Positions 10,601 to 19,074 of a stretch of DNA of 46,750 nucleotides are shown here, in pieces (the first letter of the stretch is position 1; each line of letters begins with the position of its first letter). The stretch comes from an uncultured Bacteroidales bacterium (lineage in GTDB: Bacteria; Bacteroidota; Bacteroidia; Bacteroidales; UBA932): positions 1 to 46,750 of the forward strand of contig CALUTT010000022.1 of NCBI GenBank assembly GCA_944323775.1, in the 5' to 3' direction. The position numbers were made by a program, and so were the translations under genes. The notes beneath the pieces were generated by a model. That model was not told the origin of the DNA. It did not search any database and saw nothing but the letters and a program-made list of their open reading frames with translations.

Positions 10601-11936
10601 CACTACCGAGACCGTAGTCGTGAGCCGAATGACCGAACTCAGGATCATCGACGAGAACACCGGAATCACCTATTCTCAGTACGACGTTCCTTACGGAGCC
10701 GTGATCTACAAGAAGGATTCCGAAAAAGTCACCAAGGGTGACCTCATCTGCAACTGGGACGCATACAACGCAACCACGATCGTAGAGACCGCGGGTACCG
10801 TACGCTTCGAGAACATGATCGAGGACGCAACCTACCAGAAGGAAAGCGCAGACGAGTTCTCTACCAGTACTGACAAGGTGATCATCGAGTCCAAGGACAA
10901 GACCAGGACACCTATCCTGCACATCGTGGGAGAAAACGGCGAGACTCTCAAGCAGTACAACCTGCCTGTCGGAGCACACATCATGGCCGAGAACGGTGAC
11001 AAGGTCAAGGTCGGCGACGTCATCATGAAGATTCCGCGCGCAATCGGCAAGGCAAGCGACATCACCGGAGGTCTGCCGCGTGTCACGGAACTCTTCGAGG
11101 CCCGCAACCCGTCCAGCCCTGCAATCCTCTCCGAAATCAACGGCGAAGTCCTCATGGGCAAGATCAAGCGAGGCAACCGCGAGATCATTGTCCACAACAA
11201 GTTCGGAGTCGAGAAGCACTACCTCGTTCCTCTTACCAAGCAGATACTTGTACAGGAGAACGACTACGTGAAGGCCGGCTCTCCCCTCTCAGACGGAGGA
11301 ATATCACCCAGCGACATCCTCAACATCCTCGGTCCCGTAAGGGCTCAGGAATACATAGTCAATGAAGTACAGGCCGTATACCGCCTCCAGGGCGTAAAGA
11401 TCAACGACAAGCACTTCGAGATTATCGTAAGACAGATGATGCGCAAGGTAGAGATAACCAATCCCGGAGACACGGAGTTCCTGGCAGAGGAACTTGTCGA
11501 CAAGTGGAAGTTCGTGGACACCAACGACCGCATCTTCGGCAAGTACGTGGTTCTGACCCCCGGCGGGTCCCAGAAGTACCAGGCCGGCGACATTATCGGC
11601 TCACGCGAACTGCGCAGCGAGAACGATTCCCTTCAGAGACAGGGACTCGAGGCCATATCGGCCAGACTCGCGCAGCCGGCCACGGCAAGGCTGATACTTC
11701 AGGGTATCACCAGAGCCGCGCTCAAGACCGACAGCTTCATCTCCGCAGCCTCATTCCAGGAGACTACCAAAGTTCTCAGCGAGGCGGCGATCAGGGGAAG
11801 AGTCGACCATCTTGAGGGCCTGAAGGAAAACGTCATCTGCGGACATCTGATTCCGGCGGGCACCGGTCTGAAGGAATACCAGGACATTATCGTAGGACGC
11901 AAGGATGACATGACCCAGGAGCTCAACGAACTCTAG
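7686..11936 (+). CDS. rpoC: DNA-directed RNA polymerase subunit beta'
   Basis: This is the beta' subunit carrying the catalytic magnesium of RNA polymerase, 1416 residues. The absolutely conserved motif [12 protein letters not shown] starts at residue 468, placing the three metal-binding aspartates at D470, D472 and D474. The N-terminal zinc site shows ECYCGKY followed by CDRCK. The second zinc site is split between CGTLRGL and [15 protein letters not shown]. The switch/bridge-helix region includes [11 protein letters not shown]. The start lies 20 nt after rpoB. A weaker hairpin follows the stop, and an independent promoter then drives the next gene. No irregularity is visible. Confidence 0.99.
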   Translation: MPIFNNKDNKIKSNFQTISIALASPEDITKRSSGEVLKPETVNYRTYKPERDGLFCEMIFGPTKDYECYCGKYKGVRYRGITCDRCKVEVTEKKVRRERMGHIKLTVPVAHIWYFKSAPNKISALLGLPAKKLESVIYYEKYIVVNPGASNVEKMALLSEDEYLDVLATLPGNANLPDSDPEKFIAKMGAEGIYDLLKEIDVDELGKQLRERMNVETSQQRKADILKRLQVVKWFQESKGINRPEWMIMSNIPVIPPDLRPLVPLDGGRFATSDLNDLYRRVIIRNNRLKRLIEIKAPEVILRNEKRMLQEAVDSLFDNSKKSSAVKSESNRALKSLSDSLKGKQGRFRQNLLGKRVDYSARSVIVVGPELNMHECGLPKFMAAELYKPFIIRKLIERGIVKTVKSAKKIVDRKDPVIWDILENVMKGHPVLLNRAPTLHRLGIQAFQPRMIEGKAIQLHPLACTAFNADFDGDQMAVHLPLGNAAIMEAQLLMLGSQNILNPANGAPITVPSQDMVLGLYYITKIRPGAKGENMCFYSPEEVIIAYNEKAIEMHALIKVRLPLDKQDPSKGTQLVETTAGRIIVNQFVPDEVPYVNEVLGKKSLRKIITNVIKHTGVTRTAKFLDDIKNLGYDQAFRAGISFNLGDVIVPQEKTTLVEDAYKKVAEIRDDYDNGFITNNERYNKVIDLWSAVDNKLTKIVTKQISEDQQGFNPVYMMLDSGARGSTTQIKQLCGMRGLMAKPQKAGASGADIIENPIVSNLKEGMTVLEYFISTHGARKGLADTALKTADAGYLTRRLVDVSHDVIITEEDCGTLRGLIATAIKNKDEVVESLGERILGRTSVHDIFNPLTGELIIKAGEEIREKEADLIDSLPIEQVEIRSVLTCESRKGVCAKCYGRNLATSRMVEKGEVVGVIAAQSIGEPGTQLTLRTFHVGGTASSSAADSSIESKYDGVLKYEELRTIERVTDQGTTETVVVSRMTELRIIDENTGITYSQYDVPYGAVIYKKDSEKVTKGDLICNWDAYNATTIVETAGTVRFENMIEDATYQKESADEFSTSTDKVIIESKDKTRTPILHIVGENGETLKQYNLPVGAHIMAENGDKVKVGDVIMKIPRAIGKASDITGGLPRVTELFEARNPSSPAILSEINGEVLMGKIKRGNREIIVHNKFGVEKHYLVPLTKQILVQENDYVKAGSPLSDGGISPSDILNILGPVRAQEYIVNEVQAVYRLQGVKINDKHFEIIVRQMMRKVEITNPGDTEFLAEELVDKWKFVDTNDRIFGKYVVLTPGGSQKYQAGDIIGSRELRSENDSLQRQGLEAISARLAQPATARLILQGITRAALKTDSFISAASFQETTKVLSEAAIRGRVDHLEGLKENVICGHLIPAGTGLKEYQDIIVGRKDDMTQELNEL

Positions 11937-11955
11937 GCCTGAAACCTTTTTGATA

Positions 11956-11997
11956 CAACAAGATGCGACGGGCTCCCTCGGGGGCCCGTTGTTCTTT
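11956..11997 (+). terminator. Probable terminator after rpoC
   Basis: CGGGC (11969-11973) pairs with GCCCG (11984-11988), extended inward by T-G and C-G pairs and outward by A-T. An outer AACA/TGTT pair flanks an internal bulge. The following sequence GTTCTTTCATT is only moderately T-rich, so efficiency is uncertain. Its place at the end of the rpoBC unit, just before a promoter, supports the call. Confidence 0.55.
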
Positions 11998-12025
11998 CAT
12001 TATTCGCCGAAAATCTTTAATTTTG
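11995..12025 (+). promoter_or_regulatory. Promoter of the cysteine/methionine operon
   Basis: The -7 box TAATTTTG (12018-12025) matches the Bacteroidota consensus TAnnTTTG. TTTC at 11995-11998, 19 nt upstream, resembles the -33 box TTTG. The ATG at 12033 is only 7 nt beyond the -7 box, so the transcript is predicted to start at or within a few bases of the start codon. That leaves no space for a riboswitch. Confidence 0.6.
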
Positions 12026-12032
12026 GCAGGTT

Positions 12033-13343
12033 ATGATTTCAGAAACAGAACGCAGACAGATACTCGCCCTCATTAAGAGGGAGGTCGTTCCGGCAATCGG
12101 ATGTACCGAACCGATAGCCGTGGCACTGTGTACGGCAAAAGCGGCCGAAACACTGGGCGGACTCCCTGAAAAGATCGAAGCCGCCCTCAGCGCCAACATT
12201 CTCAAGAACGCGATGGGAGTCGGAATCCCGGGCACCGGCATGACAGGACTTCCGATAGCCATAGCCCTCGGGGCTGACATAGGCCGCTCGTGTTACGGAC
12301 TCGAGGTGCTCAGGGACGTCACCCCTGAGGCAGTCGCACGCGGCAGGAAATACATATCCGAAGGGAGAATCACAATCTCGCTCAAAGACGACGCCCCGGA
12401 CAAGCTCTACATCGAAGTCCGCGCCAGTTCAGGCTCACATATGGCGACTGCCGTGATAGAAGGCAGCCACACGCATTTCGTAAGAGTCGAGAAGGATTCC
12501 GAAATCCTGCTTGATGACAGGCAGGAAACCCCCGGACATGATGCGGATTGCACGGACGAGCCCCAGCTGAACCTGCAGAAAGTCTGGGAATTCTCGATGG
12601 AGACCCCGCTCGAGGAGCTGGAATTCATCCTTGAGGCAAAAAGGCTCAACAAGGCTGCCGCCGAACATTCCTTCGAGGGCTCCTACGGACACAAGCTCGG
12701 GAAAATACTCAAGAACAGCCTTGAGAGACAGACCATGGGAGACAGCACCTTCTCCAGAATCCTCTCATATACCTCCGCAGCATGTGACGCCAGAATGGCC
12801 GGGGAAAAGATTCCGGTAATGAGCAACTCCGGGTCGGGCAACCAGGGAATTGCAGCCACACTGCCGGTGGTAGTATATGCCGAAGAGCGCAAGTCAAGCG
12901 AGGAACAGCTCATAAGGGCCCTGACGCTCAGCCACCTCACGGCCATATACATCAAGCAGAACCTCGGATGCCTTTCGGCACTATGCGGCTGCGTCGTGGC
13001 GGCCACAGGTTCAAGCTGCGGAATAACCTATCTTATGGGAGGCGGGTTCAAACAGATCTGCAGCGCGGTGAAGAACATGATCGCCAACCTCACAGGCATG
13101 ATATGCGACGGTGCCAAGCCAAGCTGCGCACTGAAGATCTCCAGCGGCGTATCGACTGCCGTACTCTCGGCCCTGATGGCCATGGAAAACGAATGCGTAA
13201 GCCCTATCGAGGGAATAATAGACACTGACGTCGACCAGTGCATACGCAACCTTACCGCAATAGGCAGGGACGGGATGAACGAGACGGACCGCATGATACT
13301 GGACATCATGACACACAAGCAAAACAACAGCGACAGGCAATGA
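12033..13343 (+). CDS. L-cysteine desulfidase / serine dehydratase-like protein (UPF0597, CyuA/YhaM family)
   Basis: The 436-residue protein matches the UPF0597 family, whose characterised members (E. coli CyuA, Methanocaldococcus L-cysteine desulfidase) use an oxygen-sensitive [4Fe-4S] cluster to split L-cysteine into sulfide, pyruvate and ammonia. Visible family features are PAIGCTEPIAVAL near the N-terminus (C24), GIPGTGMTGLPIA, SNSGSGNQGIAATLP, a Cys cluster at 313, 318 and 320, and C358/C365 in MICDGAKPSCALK. Several of these cysteines are expected to bind the cluster, but which ones I cannot settle. It is predicted to be cytoplasmic. The stop codon overlaps the metY start as ATGA, so translation is coupled. 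In this context it may supply sulfide for homocysteine synthesis. Activity on serine or another amino acid is possible. Confidence 0.85.
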   Translation: MISETERRQILALIKREVVPAIGCTEPIAVALCTAKAAETLGGLPEKIEAALSANILKNAMGVGIPGTGMTGLPIAIALGADIGRSCYGLEVLRDVTPEAVARGRKYISEGRITISLKDDAPDKLYIEVRASSGSHMATAVIEGSHTHFVRVEKDSEILLDDRQETPGHDADCTDEPQLNLQKVWEFSMETPLEELEFILEAKRLNKAAAEHSFEGSYGHKLGKILKNSLERQTMGDSTFSRILSYTSAACDARMAGEKIPVMSNSGSGNQGIAATLPVVVYAEERKSSEEQLIRALTLSHLTAIYIKQNLGCLSALCGCVVAATGSSCGITYLMGGGFKQICSAVKNMIANLTGMICDGAKPSCALKISSGVSTAVLSALMAMENECVSPIEGIIDTDVDQCIRNLTAIGRDGMNETDRMILDIMTHKQNNSDRQ

Positions 13344-14626
13344 ACAAAGACAGACTCCATCCGGAAACAATGGCCCTGCATGTAGGGCAGGAAAAAGCTG
13401 ACCCGGCGACAGATTCCAGGGCAGTACCCATATACCAGACGACATCATATGTTTTCAGCAGCTGCAGCAACGCAGCAGACCGTTTCGCCCTGCGCGCACC
13501 AGGCAACATATACGGGCGCATGACCAACTCAACCCAGGCAGTCCTGGAACAGAGGATAGCGGCCCTCGAGGGAGGCAAGGCGGCCCTGGCAGTCGCCTCA
13601 GGAGCTGCAGCCGTCACATATGCACTCCAGAACGTACTCCAGCAGGGGGACCATGTAATAGCGGCCGACAACCTGTACGGAGGCACATTCAACCTCATCA
13701 CCCACACTCTCAAGACCTGGGGCATAGACAACACGATACTGAAGGTGAACGACACGAGGGCTCTTGAAGCCGCCATCAGGCCGAACACCAAAGTGATATA
13801 CGCAGAGACCTTCGGCAACCCGAACTCCGACGTCACAGACCTGGACGCCATTGCAGAAGTGGCTCACAGGCACAACATTGTTTTCATGGTGGACAACACC
13901 TTTGCGCCGCTGCTGATCCAGCCGATTATGCACGGAGCCGATGTTGTGGTCCACTCCGCAACCAAATTCATCGGAGGGCACGGGACATCGCTTGGCGGAA
14001 TCATAGTCGACGCCGGAACCTTCGACTGGAGCAGGGAGCCGGACAAGTTCCCCACGATAGCCCGCCCCGACCCCAACTACCATGGAGGCATATTCGCCGA
14101 GATGACTCCTGACGCCCCGTTCGTCAACAGAGTAAGGGACGTAATCCTCAGGGATACGGGAGCCGCCATAAGCCCTTTCAACGCATGGCTGCTGCTCCAG
14201 GGTGTAGAGAGCCTCCCTCTGAGGATGGAGAGGCACACTTCCAATGCACTCGAGGTAGTGAAGTTCCTTGCCTCACATCCGAAAGTCGCCAAGGTCAACC
14301 ACCCGTCACTCGCCAACCACCCTGACAATGCCCTGTACAGGAAGTATTTCCCGAACGGAGGAGGCTCGATATTCACTTTCGAGATCAAGGGCACGCTTGA
14401 GGATACATGGCGCTTTATAGACAGTCTGGAACTGTTCTCCCTGCTGGCGAATGTTGCCGACATGAAGAGCCTGGTCATACACCCGTACACCACGACGCAC
14501 TCCCAGATGACCCCCGAAGAACTCCGGCAGCAGCACATAACACCTACGACAGTCAGACTGTCCGTCGGCGTCGAGCATATTGACGACATTATCGCCGACC
14601 TCGAACAGGCATTCGCAAAAATATAA
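13340..14626 (+). CDS. metY: O-acetylhomoserine sulfhydrylase (PLP-dependent Cys/Met metabolism enzyme)
   Basis: MetY joins O-acetylhomoserine and sulfide to give homocysteine and acetate. The 428-residue protein shows the Cys/Met PLP-enzyme fold. The N-terminus LHPETMALHVGQEKADPATDS, the PIYQTTSYVF and YGRMTNSTQ stretches and the length of about 430 are typical of MetY rather than of the shorter cystathionine synthases and lyases. The PLP lysine is K209 in SATKFIGGHG. An upstream in-frame ATG at 13238 exists, but it lies deep inside the desulfidase gene. The start at 13340 forms the ATGA overlap and begins with the conserved N-terminus. metF follows 10 nt downstream. A methionine gamma-lyase-like activity cannot be fully excluded. 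Confidence 0.9.
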   Translation: MNKDRLHPETMALHVGQEKADPATDSRAVPIYQTTSYVFSSCSNAADRFALRAPGNIYGRMTNSTQAVLEQRIAALEGGKAALAVASGAAAVTYALQNVLQQGDHVIAADNLYGGTFNLITHTLKTWGIDNTILKVNDTRALEAAIRPNTKVIYAETFGNPNSDVTDLDAIAEVAHRHNIVFMVDNTFAPLLIQPIMHGADVVVHSATKFIGGHGTSLGGIIVDAGTFDWSREPDKFPTIARPDPNYHGGIFAEMTPDAPFVNRVRDVILRDTGAAISPFNAWLLLQGVESLPLRMERHTSNALEVVKFLASHPKVAKVNHPSLANHPDNALYRKYFPNGGGSIFTFEIKGTLEDTWRFIDSLELFSLLANVADMKSLVIHPYTTTHSQMTPEELRQQHITPTTVRLSVGVEHIDDIIADLEQAFAKI

Positions 14627-14636
14627 TGTCCGCAAG

Positions 14637-15572
14637 ATGAAAGTTTCAGAAATACTGTCTTCAAGCAAGCGGCCATACCCGTCTCTGGAGATAGTGCCGC
14701 CGATGACAGGTCTGACCAAGGCCGAACTTCTGGATGAGATACGCCCGTTCATGGAGTTCAGCCCGAAGTACATCAACGTCACATGTCACAGGGACGAGGT
14801 GGAATTCACTCCAAAGCCTGACGGAAGCTATGTCAGGCGGCTCGTCCGGAGAAGGATCAGTGAAAGTGCCGTATGCGGAGCGATCCAGTCAGAATTCAAG
14901 GTCGAAGTTGTTCCCCATCTTATCTGCGGAGGCGCATCGGCAGAACAGATCGAATTCCAGCTCCAGGACTTCCACTTCATGGGAATCAGCAACGTCTTTG
15001 CCCTCAGAGGAGACTGCATCACCGGGGAGAAGCGTTTCACCCCCGAGGCCGGAGGCTACAGCCACGCCAACGAGCTCGTGGAGGCGATACACCGCTTCGA
15101 GCGCGAAAGACTCGCCTCGGAACAGTTCTTCTCGGTCGGAGTCGGCGCCTATCCTGAGAAGCACTTCGAGGCTCCGAACATGGAACGCGACATCGAAATG
15201 CTCAGACAAAAGGTGGATGCCGGGGCCGACTATATTGTCACCCAGATGTTTTTTGACAACAGGGTATTCTACGATTTTTCCGACAGATGCCGTGCGGCAG
15301 GCATCACAGTCCCGATAATACCTGGACTCAAGCCGCTCTCGTCATACAGACAGACCCAGCTGCTCCCCGAGACTTTCTCAATAGACATCCCGCAGGAACT
15401 GGTCGTCGAGCTGGAAACCTTCAAGGAGGACAAGCAGGCATGCTACCGCATAGGACAGCAGTGGTGCACCGAACAGTGCAGGGATCTGCTCGCCCACGGA
15501 GTCCCGGCGGTTCACTTCTACACAATGGGCAAAGCCAGCAATGTAGCGGGTATACTCAGAGACTGTTTCTAA
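14637..15572 (+). CDS. metF: 5,10-methylenetetrahydrofolate reductase
   Basis: MetF reduces 5,10-methylene-THF to 5-methyl-THF using NAD(P)H and FAD, which gives MetH its methyl donor. The 311-residue product is a single TIM-barrel domain of normal bacterial length. It contains SLEIVPPMTG, YINVTCHRDE, VPHLICGG, NVFALRGDC, DYIVTQMFFDN and PIIPGLKPL, all conserved positions of the family. I chose the ATG at 14637 because MKVSEIL begins the conserved sequence. An earlier in-frame ATG at 14580 is inside metY. It is 10 nt behind metY and 4 nt ahead of metH, clearly the same operon. Confidence 0.95.
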   Translation: MKVSEILSSSKRPYPSLEIVPPMTGLTKAELLDEIRPFMEFSPKYINVTCHRDEVEFTPKPDGSYVRRLVRRRISESAVCGAIQSEFKVEVVPHLICGGASAEQIEFQLQDFHFMGISNVFALRGDCITGEKRFTPEAGGYSHANELVEAIHRFERERLASEQFFSVGVGAYPEKHFEAPNMERDIEMLRQKVDAGADYIVTQMFFDNRVFYDFSDRCRAAGITVPIIPGLKPLSSYRQTQLLPETFSIDIPQELVVELETFKEDKQACYRIGQQWCTEQCRDLLAHGVPAVHFYTMGKASNVAGILRDCF

Positions 15573-15576
15573 GACA

Positions 15577-18500
15577 ATGAAAGAATTCCTCGACTCCCTG
15601 TACGGGCGCATACTTGTCCTGGACGGAGCTATGGGCACCATGCTCCAGCATTACGGTCTGAGCGGCAACAGCGAAAGTTTCAACTTTACCCGTCCGGAAA
15701 CTATCGGCAAAATACACAGGCAGTACATAGCAGCCGGAGCCGACATAATAGAGACCAACTCCTTTTCCGCGAACAGAATCTCCCAAAGCGAGTACGGCTG
15801 TTCCGACAGAGCATATGACATGGCCTTCACGGCTGCACGCCTCGCCCGGGAGGCGGCTGACAGTGCGGACAGGAAAGTATGGGTGGCTGGCAGCGCAGGA
15901 CCCACATCCAAGTCTCTTTCACTGGCACAGGACATTTCGGACCCCGCATACAGGCAAGTGGACTTCGACACGATGCAGGCGGCATACGCCGAACAGATTC
16001 GCGGACTGGCCGAAGGAGGAGCCGACCTGATATTGCTGGAGACCTGCTTCGACGCCCTGAACACCAAGGCAGCGATATATGCCTTGAAGAGACTGGCGGC
16101 CGAAAACCCGGCCCTGGACCTGCCCGTAATGATTTCCGTTTCCTCCAGCGACCGGAGCGGAAGGACTCTGACCGGGCAGACCATCGAGGCATTCTACCGT
16201 TCAGTGGAGCATGCGGACCCGGTTTCTTTCGGACTTAACTGCTCCCTTGGCGCCGAGGAACTCATTCCCCTTGCCAGAGACATGGCCTCGTGGTCGGACT
16301 GCGCATTGAGCCTTTACCCTAACGCCGGACTGCCGAACGAAATGGGAGCCTATGACCAGAGTCCGGAAACCATGGCCTCGCATCTCGCCGTCCTCGCAAA
16401 AGAGGGCCTGCTGAACATAGTCGGAGGATGCTGCGGAACTACTCCTGAACATATAGCTGCAATTGCTTCTGCGGTGCGCGGATGCCCCTGCCGGCCCAAG
16501 CAGCACAAATCAGACATTCTGCATGTCAGCGGCCTGGAGTCCGTCGCCATCGACAGGAAATACAACTTCACAAACATCGCCGAGCGCACCAATGTGGCCG
16601 GCTCGCGGAAATTCGCCAGACTGATTGCGGGAGGAGACTACGCACAGGCGATGTCCGTGGCCTGCTCGCAACTTGACAGCGGAGCATCAGTCATGGATGT
16701 CAACATGGATGACGCAATGCTGGATTCGCGCTCCGAGATGGAAAAATTCCTGCGCTATGCTGAAAACGAACCTGCAGTGGCACGTGCCGCGGTGATGATC
16801 GACTCGTCTCACTGGGAGACTGTCCTCGCCGGACTGAAGAACGCTCAGGGGAAATGCATAGTCAACTCCATCTCGCTCAGAGAAGGAGAGGACAGTTTCA
16901 TCTCAAAGGCCGTCGAAGCCAGACGTCTTGGTGCCGCCGTCGTCGTGATGGCGTTTGACGAGCAGGGACAGGCCACGACATACGAAAGAAAGACTGCGAT
17001 ATGCAGCCGGGCCTACAGGCTGCTGCTTGACAAGGCAGGATTCGAGCCGCACAATATCATTTTCGACCCCGGAGTGCTTTCAGTAGGGACAGGCATACCA
17101 GAGCATTCACGTTACGCCACGGATTTCATAGAAGCCGTAAGGTGGATAAAGGCCAACCTTCCCGGGGCACTGACTTCCGGAGGCATCTCGAATCTGTCTT
17201 TCGCTTTCCGGGGGAACAATGCCGTGAGAGAAGCCATGCACTCTGTGTTCCTGTATCATGCCATCGCCGCAGGGCTCGACATGGGAATAGTCAATCCTGC
17301 CATGCTCATGGTCTATGACGACATCGAGCCTTCTCTCCTCAAATGTGTGAGCGACGTGATACTCGACACCGACCCCGGAGCCACCGAGAGGCTGCTTGCC
17401 AAGGCGGCAGAGATGCAGCGGCAGGGCGATGCCACAGGCAGACAGGACTCAGCAGGGGCCGTGACACCCTCCGCCCAGGAAGACAAAGAAGCGGATGCAG
17501 GGCAAAGACTGCAGAAGGCCCTTGTCAGAGGCGGATCGGAAACGCTCAGGGAAGATGTCCTCGAATGCCTTTCCAGGACCGGGAAGGCCGTAGACGTGAT
17601 TGAAGGCCCGCTGATGGCAGGAATGGCAGCAGTGGGAGACATGTTTGCGGAAGGGAAGATGTTCCTGCCGCAGGTCGTCAAATCAGCCAAGACTATGCGC
17701 GAGGCCGTTGGCATCCTCCAGCCATACATGGAAGAAGACAGAAATGCCGACAGCTCGTCCAGGCACAGGCCGCTCGCTCTTCTCGCCACTGTCAAGGGCG
17801 ACGTGCATGACATCGGGAAGAACATCGTCGGAATCGTGATGGGCTGCAACGGATTCGAAGTGTGCGACCTGGGAGTCATGGTCCCGGCAGAGACAATACT
17901 TGAAAAGGCCGGACAGGCCAAAGCCGACATAATAGGAGTAAGCGGGCTCATAACTCCTTCGCTGTACCAGATGGAGGAGCTCTGCCGTGCAATGGCCTCA
18001 AAGGGAATGACGACTCCGCTCATCGTCGGAGGCGCCACTACTTCCGCCCTGCACACGGCCGTCAAGCTTGCTCCTCTGTACAGTCATGTCTTCTACGGCT
18101 CTGACGCCTCGTCTACCGCCGTACTTGCATCCAGGCTCCTGTCTTCAAGAGACGAGTGCGAACGCCAGCAGCACGAAGAACAGTCACGTCTCAGAGAGCT
18201 CTATGCCTCATCAAGGGCCAGTCATGCACAGCAGCAGGCTCCTCTCCCGCAGCCGTTCCCTAAGGAATCATTCCTGCATGGAAAGCATTTCGATGACATG
18301 AAGGCCAGACAGCTGCAGATAAAGGATGTTCTTCCGTATTTTGACTGGAAACTGTTCTACACCAGCCTCGGCGTAAGGGAGAACAGAGAAGAGGCCGCGG
18401 CAAGCCTTAATGCAGAGGCCGTCAGGATGATTGACAGGATGTCACGCGAAGGATTGTGCCGGATTACGGTCTGCGTCAGGTTCGATGCATGCCGCAGCGA

Positions 18501-19065
18501 GGCGGACGAAATCATATGCGAGAGCTACAGACTGCCGATGCTCCGCCAGCCCGACGGAAAACGCATGTCATTGTGCGATTTCGTCGCTCCCACGGAGTAC
18601 GGATTCGACTCCCCTGTCGGATTGTTCGCGCTGAGCGTTCTGCCGACAGAAGGTGCACCGTCGTGCGAATGCTGCGAATGCGACGCCGTGATGCGGAGAG
18701 CAGTAATGGTGACGCTGGCCGAAGCCGCGTCATCATGGATTGACGCACAGCTCAAGCCTGCGATTCCCAAGGACTGCAAGGCCGTGACAGTCAAGCCTGC
18801 CGTCGGATACGCAAGCTGCCCGGACCATTCCCTGAAAAGGGACATCCTCAGGCTGCTCCCCGACTCGGAAAAACTGGGGATAAGCCTGACCGAGAGCTGC
18901 GCCATGATACCGGAAGCCAGCATCTGCGGCATGATATTCGTCCATCCCGACGCATGCTATCCCGAAATACGCAGGATAAGCAAAGAAGCGGCGGAGGACT
19001 ATGCCCGCCGCCGCAAAATGTCCGCTTCCGAAATGAACATCTTTCTTGGAAGCATCATAGCCTGA
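15577..19065 (+). CDS. metH: Cobalamin-dependent methionine synthase with a short, divergent reactivation domain
   Basis: MetH moves a methyl group from 5-methyl-THF to homocysteine via cobalamin. The 1162-residue protein has four modules. The homocysteine/zinc domain has zinc cysteines C222 (GLNCSLG) and C285/C286 (GGCCGTTP). The pterin domain begins near FTNIAERTNVAGSRKF. The B12 cap and B12 domain carry D742-V-H744-D-I-G, where H744 is the axial cobalt ligand. A C-terminal AdoMet-dependent reactivation domain follows (about 903-1162). A low-complexity linker of about 40 residues precedes the cap. The reactivation domain is about 70 residues shorter than in E. coli. Its hallmark RPAPGYPACP reads KPAVGYASCP, with the AdoMet-contacting Arg replaced by Lys. 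It lies 4 nt after metF and 9 nt from the convergent cysS. Confidence 0.95.
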   Translation: MKEFLDSLYGRILVLDGAMGTMLQHYGLSGNSESFNFTRPETIGKIHRQYIAAGADIIETNSFSANRISQSEYGCSDRAYDMAFTAARLAREAADSADRKVWVAGSAGPTSKSLSLAQDISDPAYRQVDFDTMQAAYAEQIRGLAEGGADLILLETCFDALNTKAAIYALKRLAAENPALDLPVMISVSSSDRSGRTLTGQTIEAFYRSVEHADPVSFGLNCSLGAEELIPLARDMASWSDCALSLYPNAGLPNEMGAYDQSPETMASHLAVLAKEGLLNIVGGCCGTTPEHIAAIASAVRGCPCRPKQHKSDILHVSGLESVAIDRKYNFTNIAERTNVAGSRKFARLIAGGDYAQAMSVACSQLDSGASVMDVNMDDAMLDSRSEMEKFLRYAENEPAVARAAVMIDSSHWETVLAGLKNAQGKCIVNSISLREGEDSFISKAVEARRLGAAVVVMAFDEQGQATTYERKTAICSRAYRLLLDKAGFEPHNIIFDPGVLSVGTGIPEHSRYATDFIEAVRWIKANLPGALTSGGISNLSFAFRGNNAVREAMHSVFLYHAIAAGLDMGIVNPAMLMVYDDIEPSLLKCVSDVILDTDPGATERLLAKAAEMQRQGDATGRQDSAGAVTPSAQEDKEADAGQRLQKALVRGGSETLREDVLECLSRTGKAVDVIEGPLMAGMAAVGDMFAEGKMFLPQVVKSAKTMREAVGILQPYMEEDRNADSSSRHRPLALLATVKGDVHDIGKNIVGIVMGCNGFEVCDLGVMVPAETILEKAGQAKADIIGVSGLITPSLYQMEELCRAMASKGMTTPLIVGGATTSALHTAVKLAPLYSHVFYGSDASSTAVLASRLLSSRDECERQQHEEQSRLRELYASSRASHAQQQAPLPQPFPKESFLHGKHFDDMKARQLQIKDVLPYFDWKLFYTSLGVRENREEAAASLNAEAVRMIDRMSREGLCRITVCVRFDACRSEADEIICESYRLPMLRQPDGKRMSLCDFVAPTEYGFDSPVGLFALSVLPTEGAPSCECCECDAVMRRAVMVTLAEAASSWIDAQLKPAIPKDCKAVTVKPAVGYASCPDHSLKRDILRLLPDSEKLGISLTESCAMIPEASICGMIFVHPDACYPEIRRISKEAAEDYARRRKMSASEMNIFLGSIIA

Positions 19066-19074
19066 GACCAGGCT

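Noticed and set aside
11937-12032. Possible SAM or cobalamin riboswitch in front of the methionine operon
   Set aside because: Only 96 nt are available, they hold the rpoC terminator and a promoter whose -7 box is 7 nt from the ATG, and no riboswitch fold can be drawn.
13238-13339. Upstream in-frame extension of metY
   Set aside because: It lies inside the desulfidase gene in another frame and its translation has no similarity to MetY N-termini; the ATG at 13340 forms a normal ATGA overlap.
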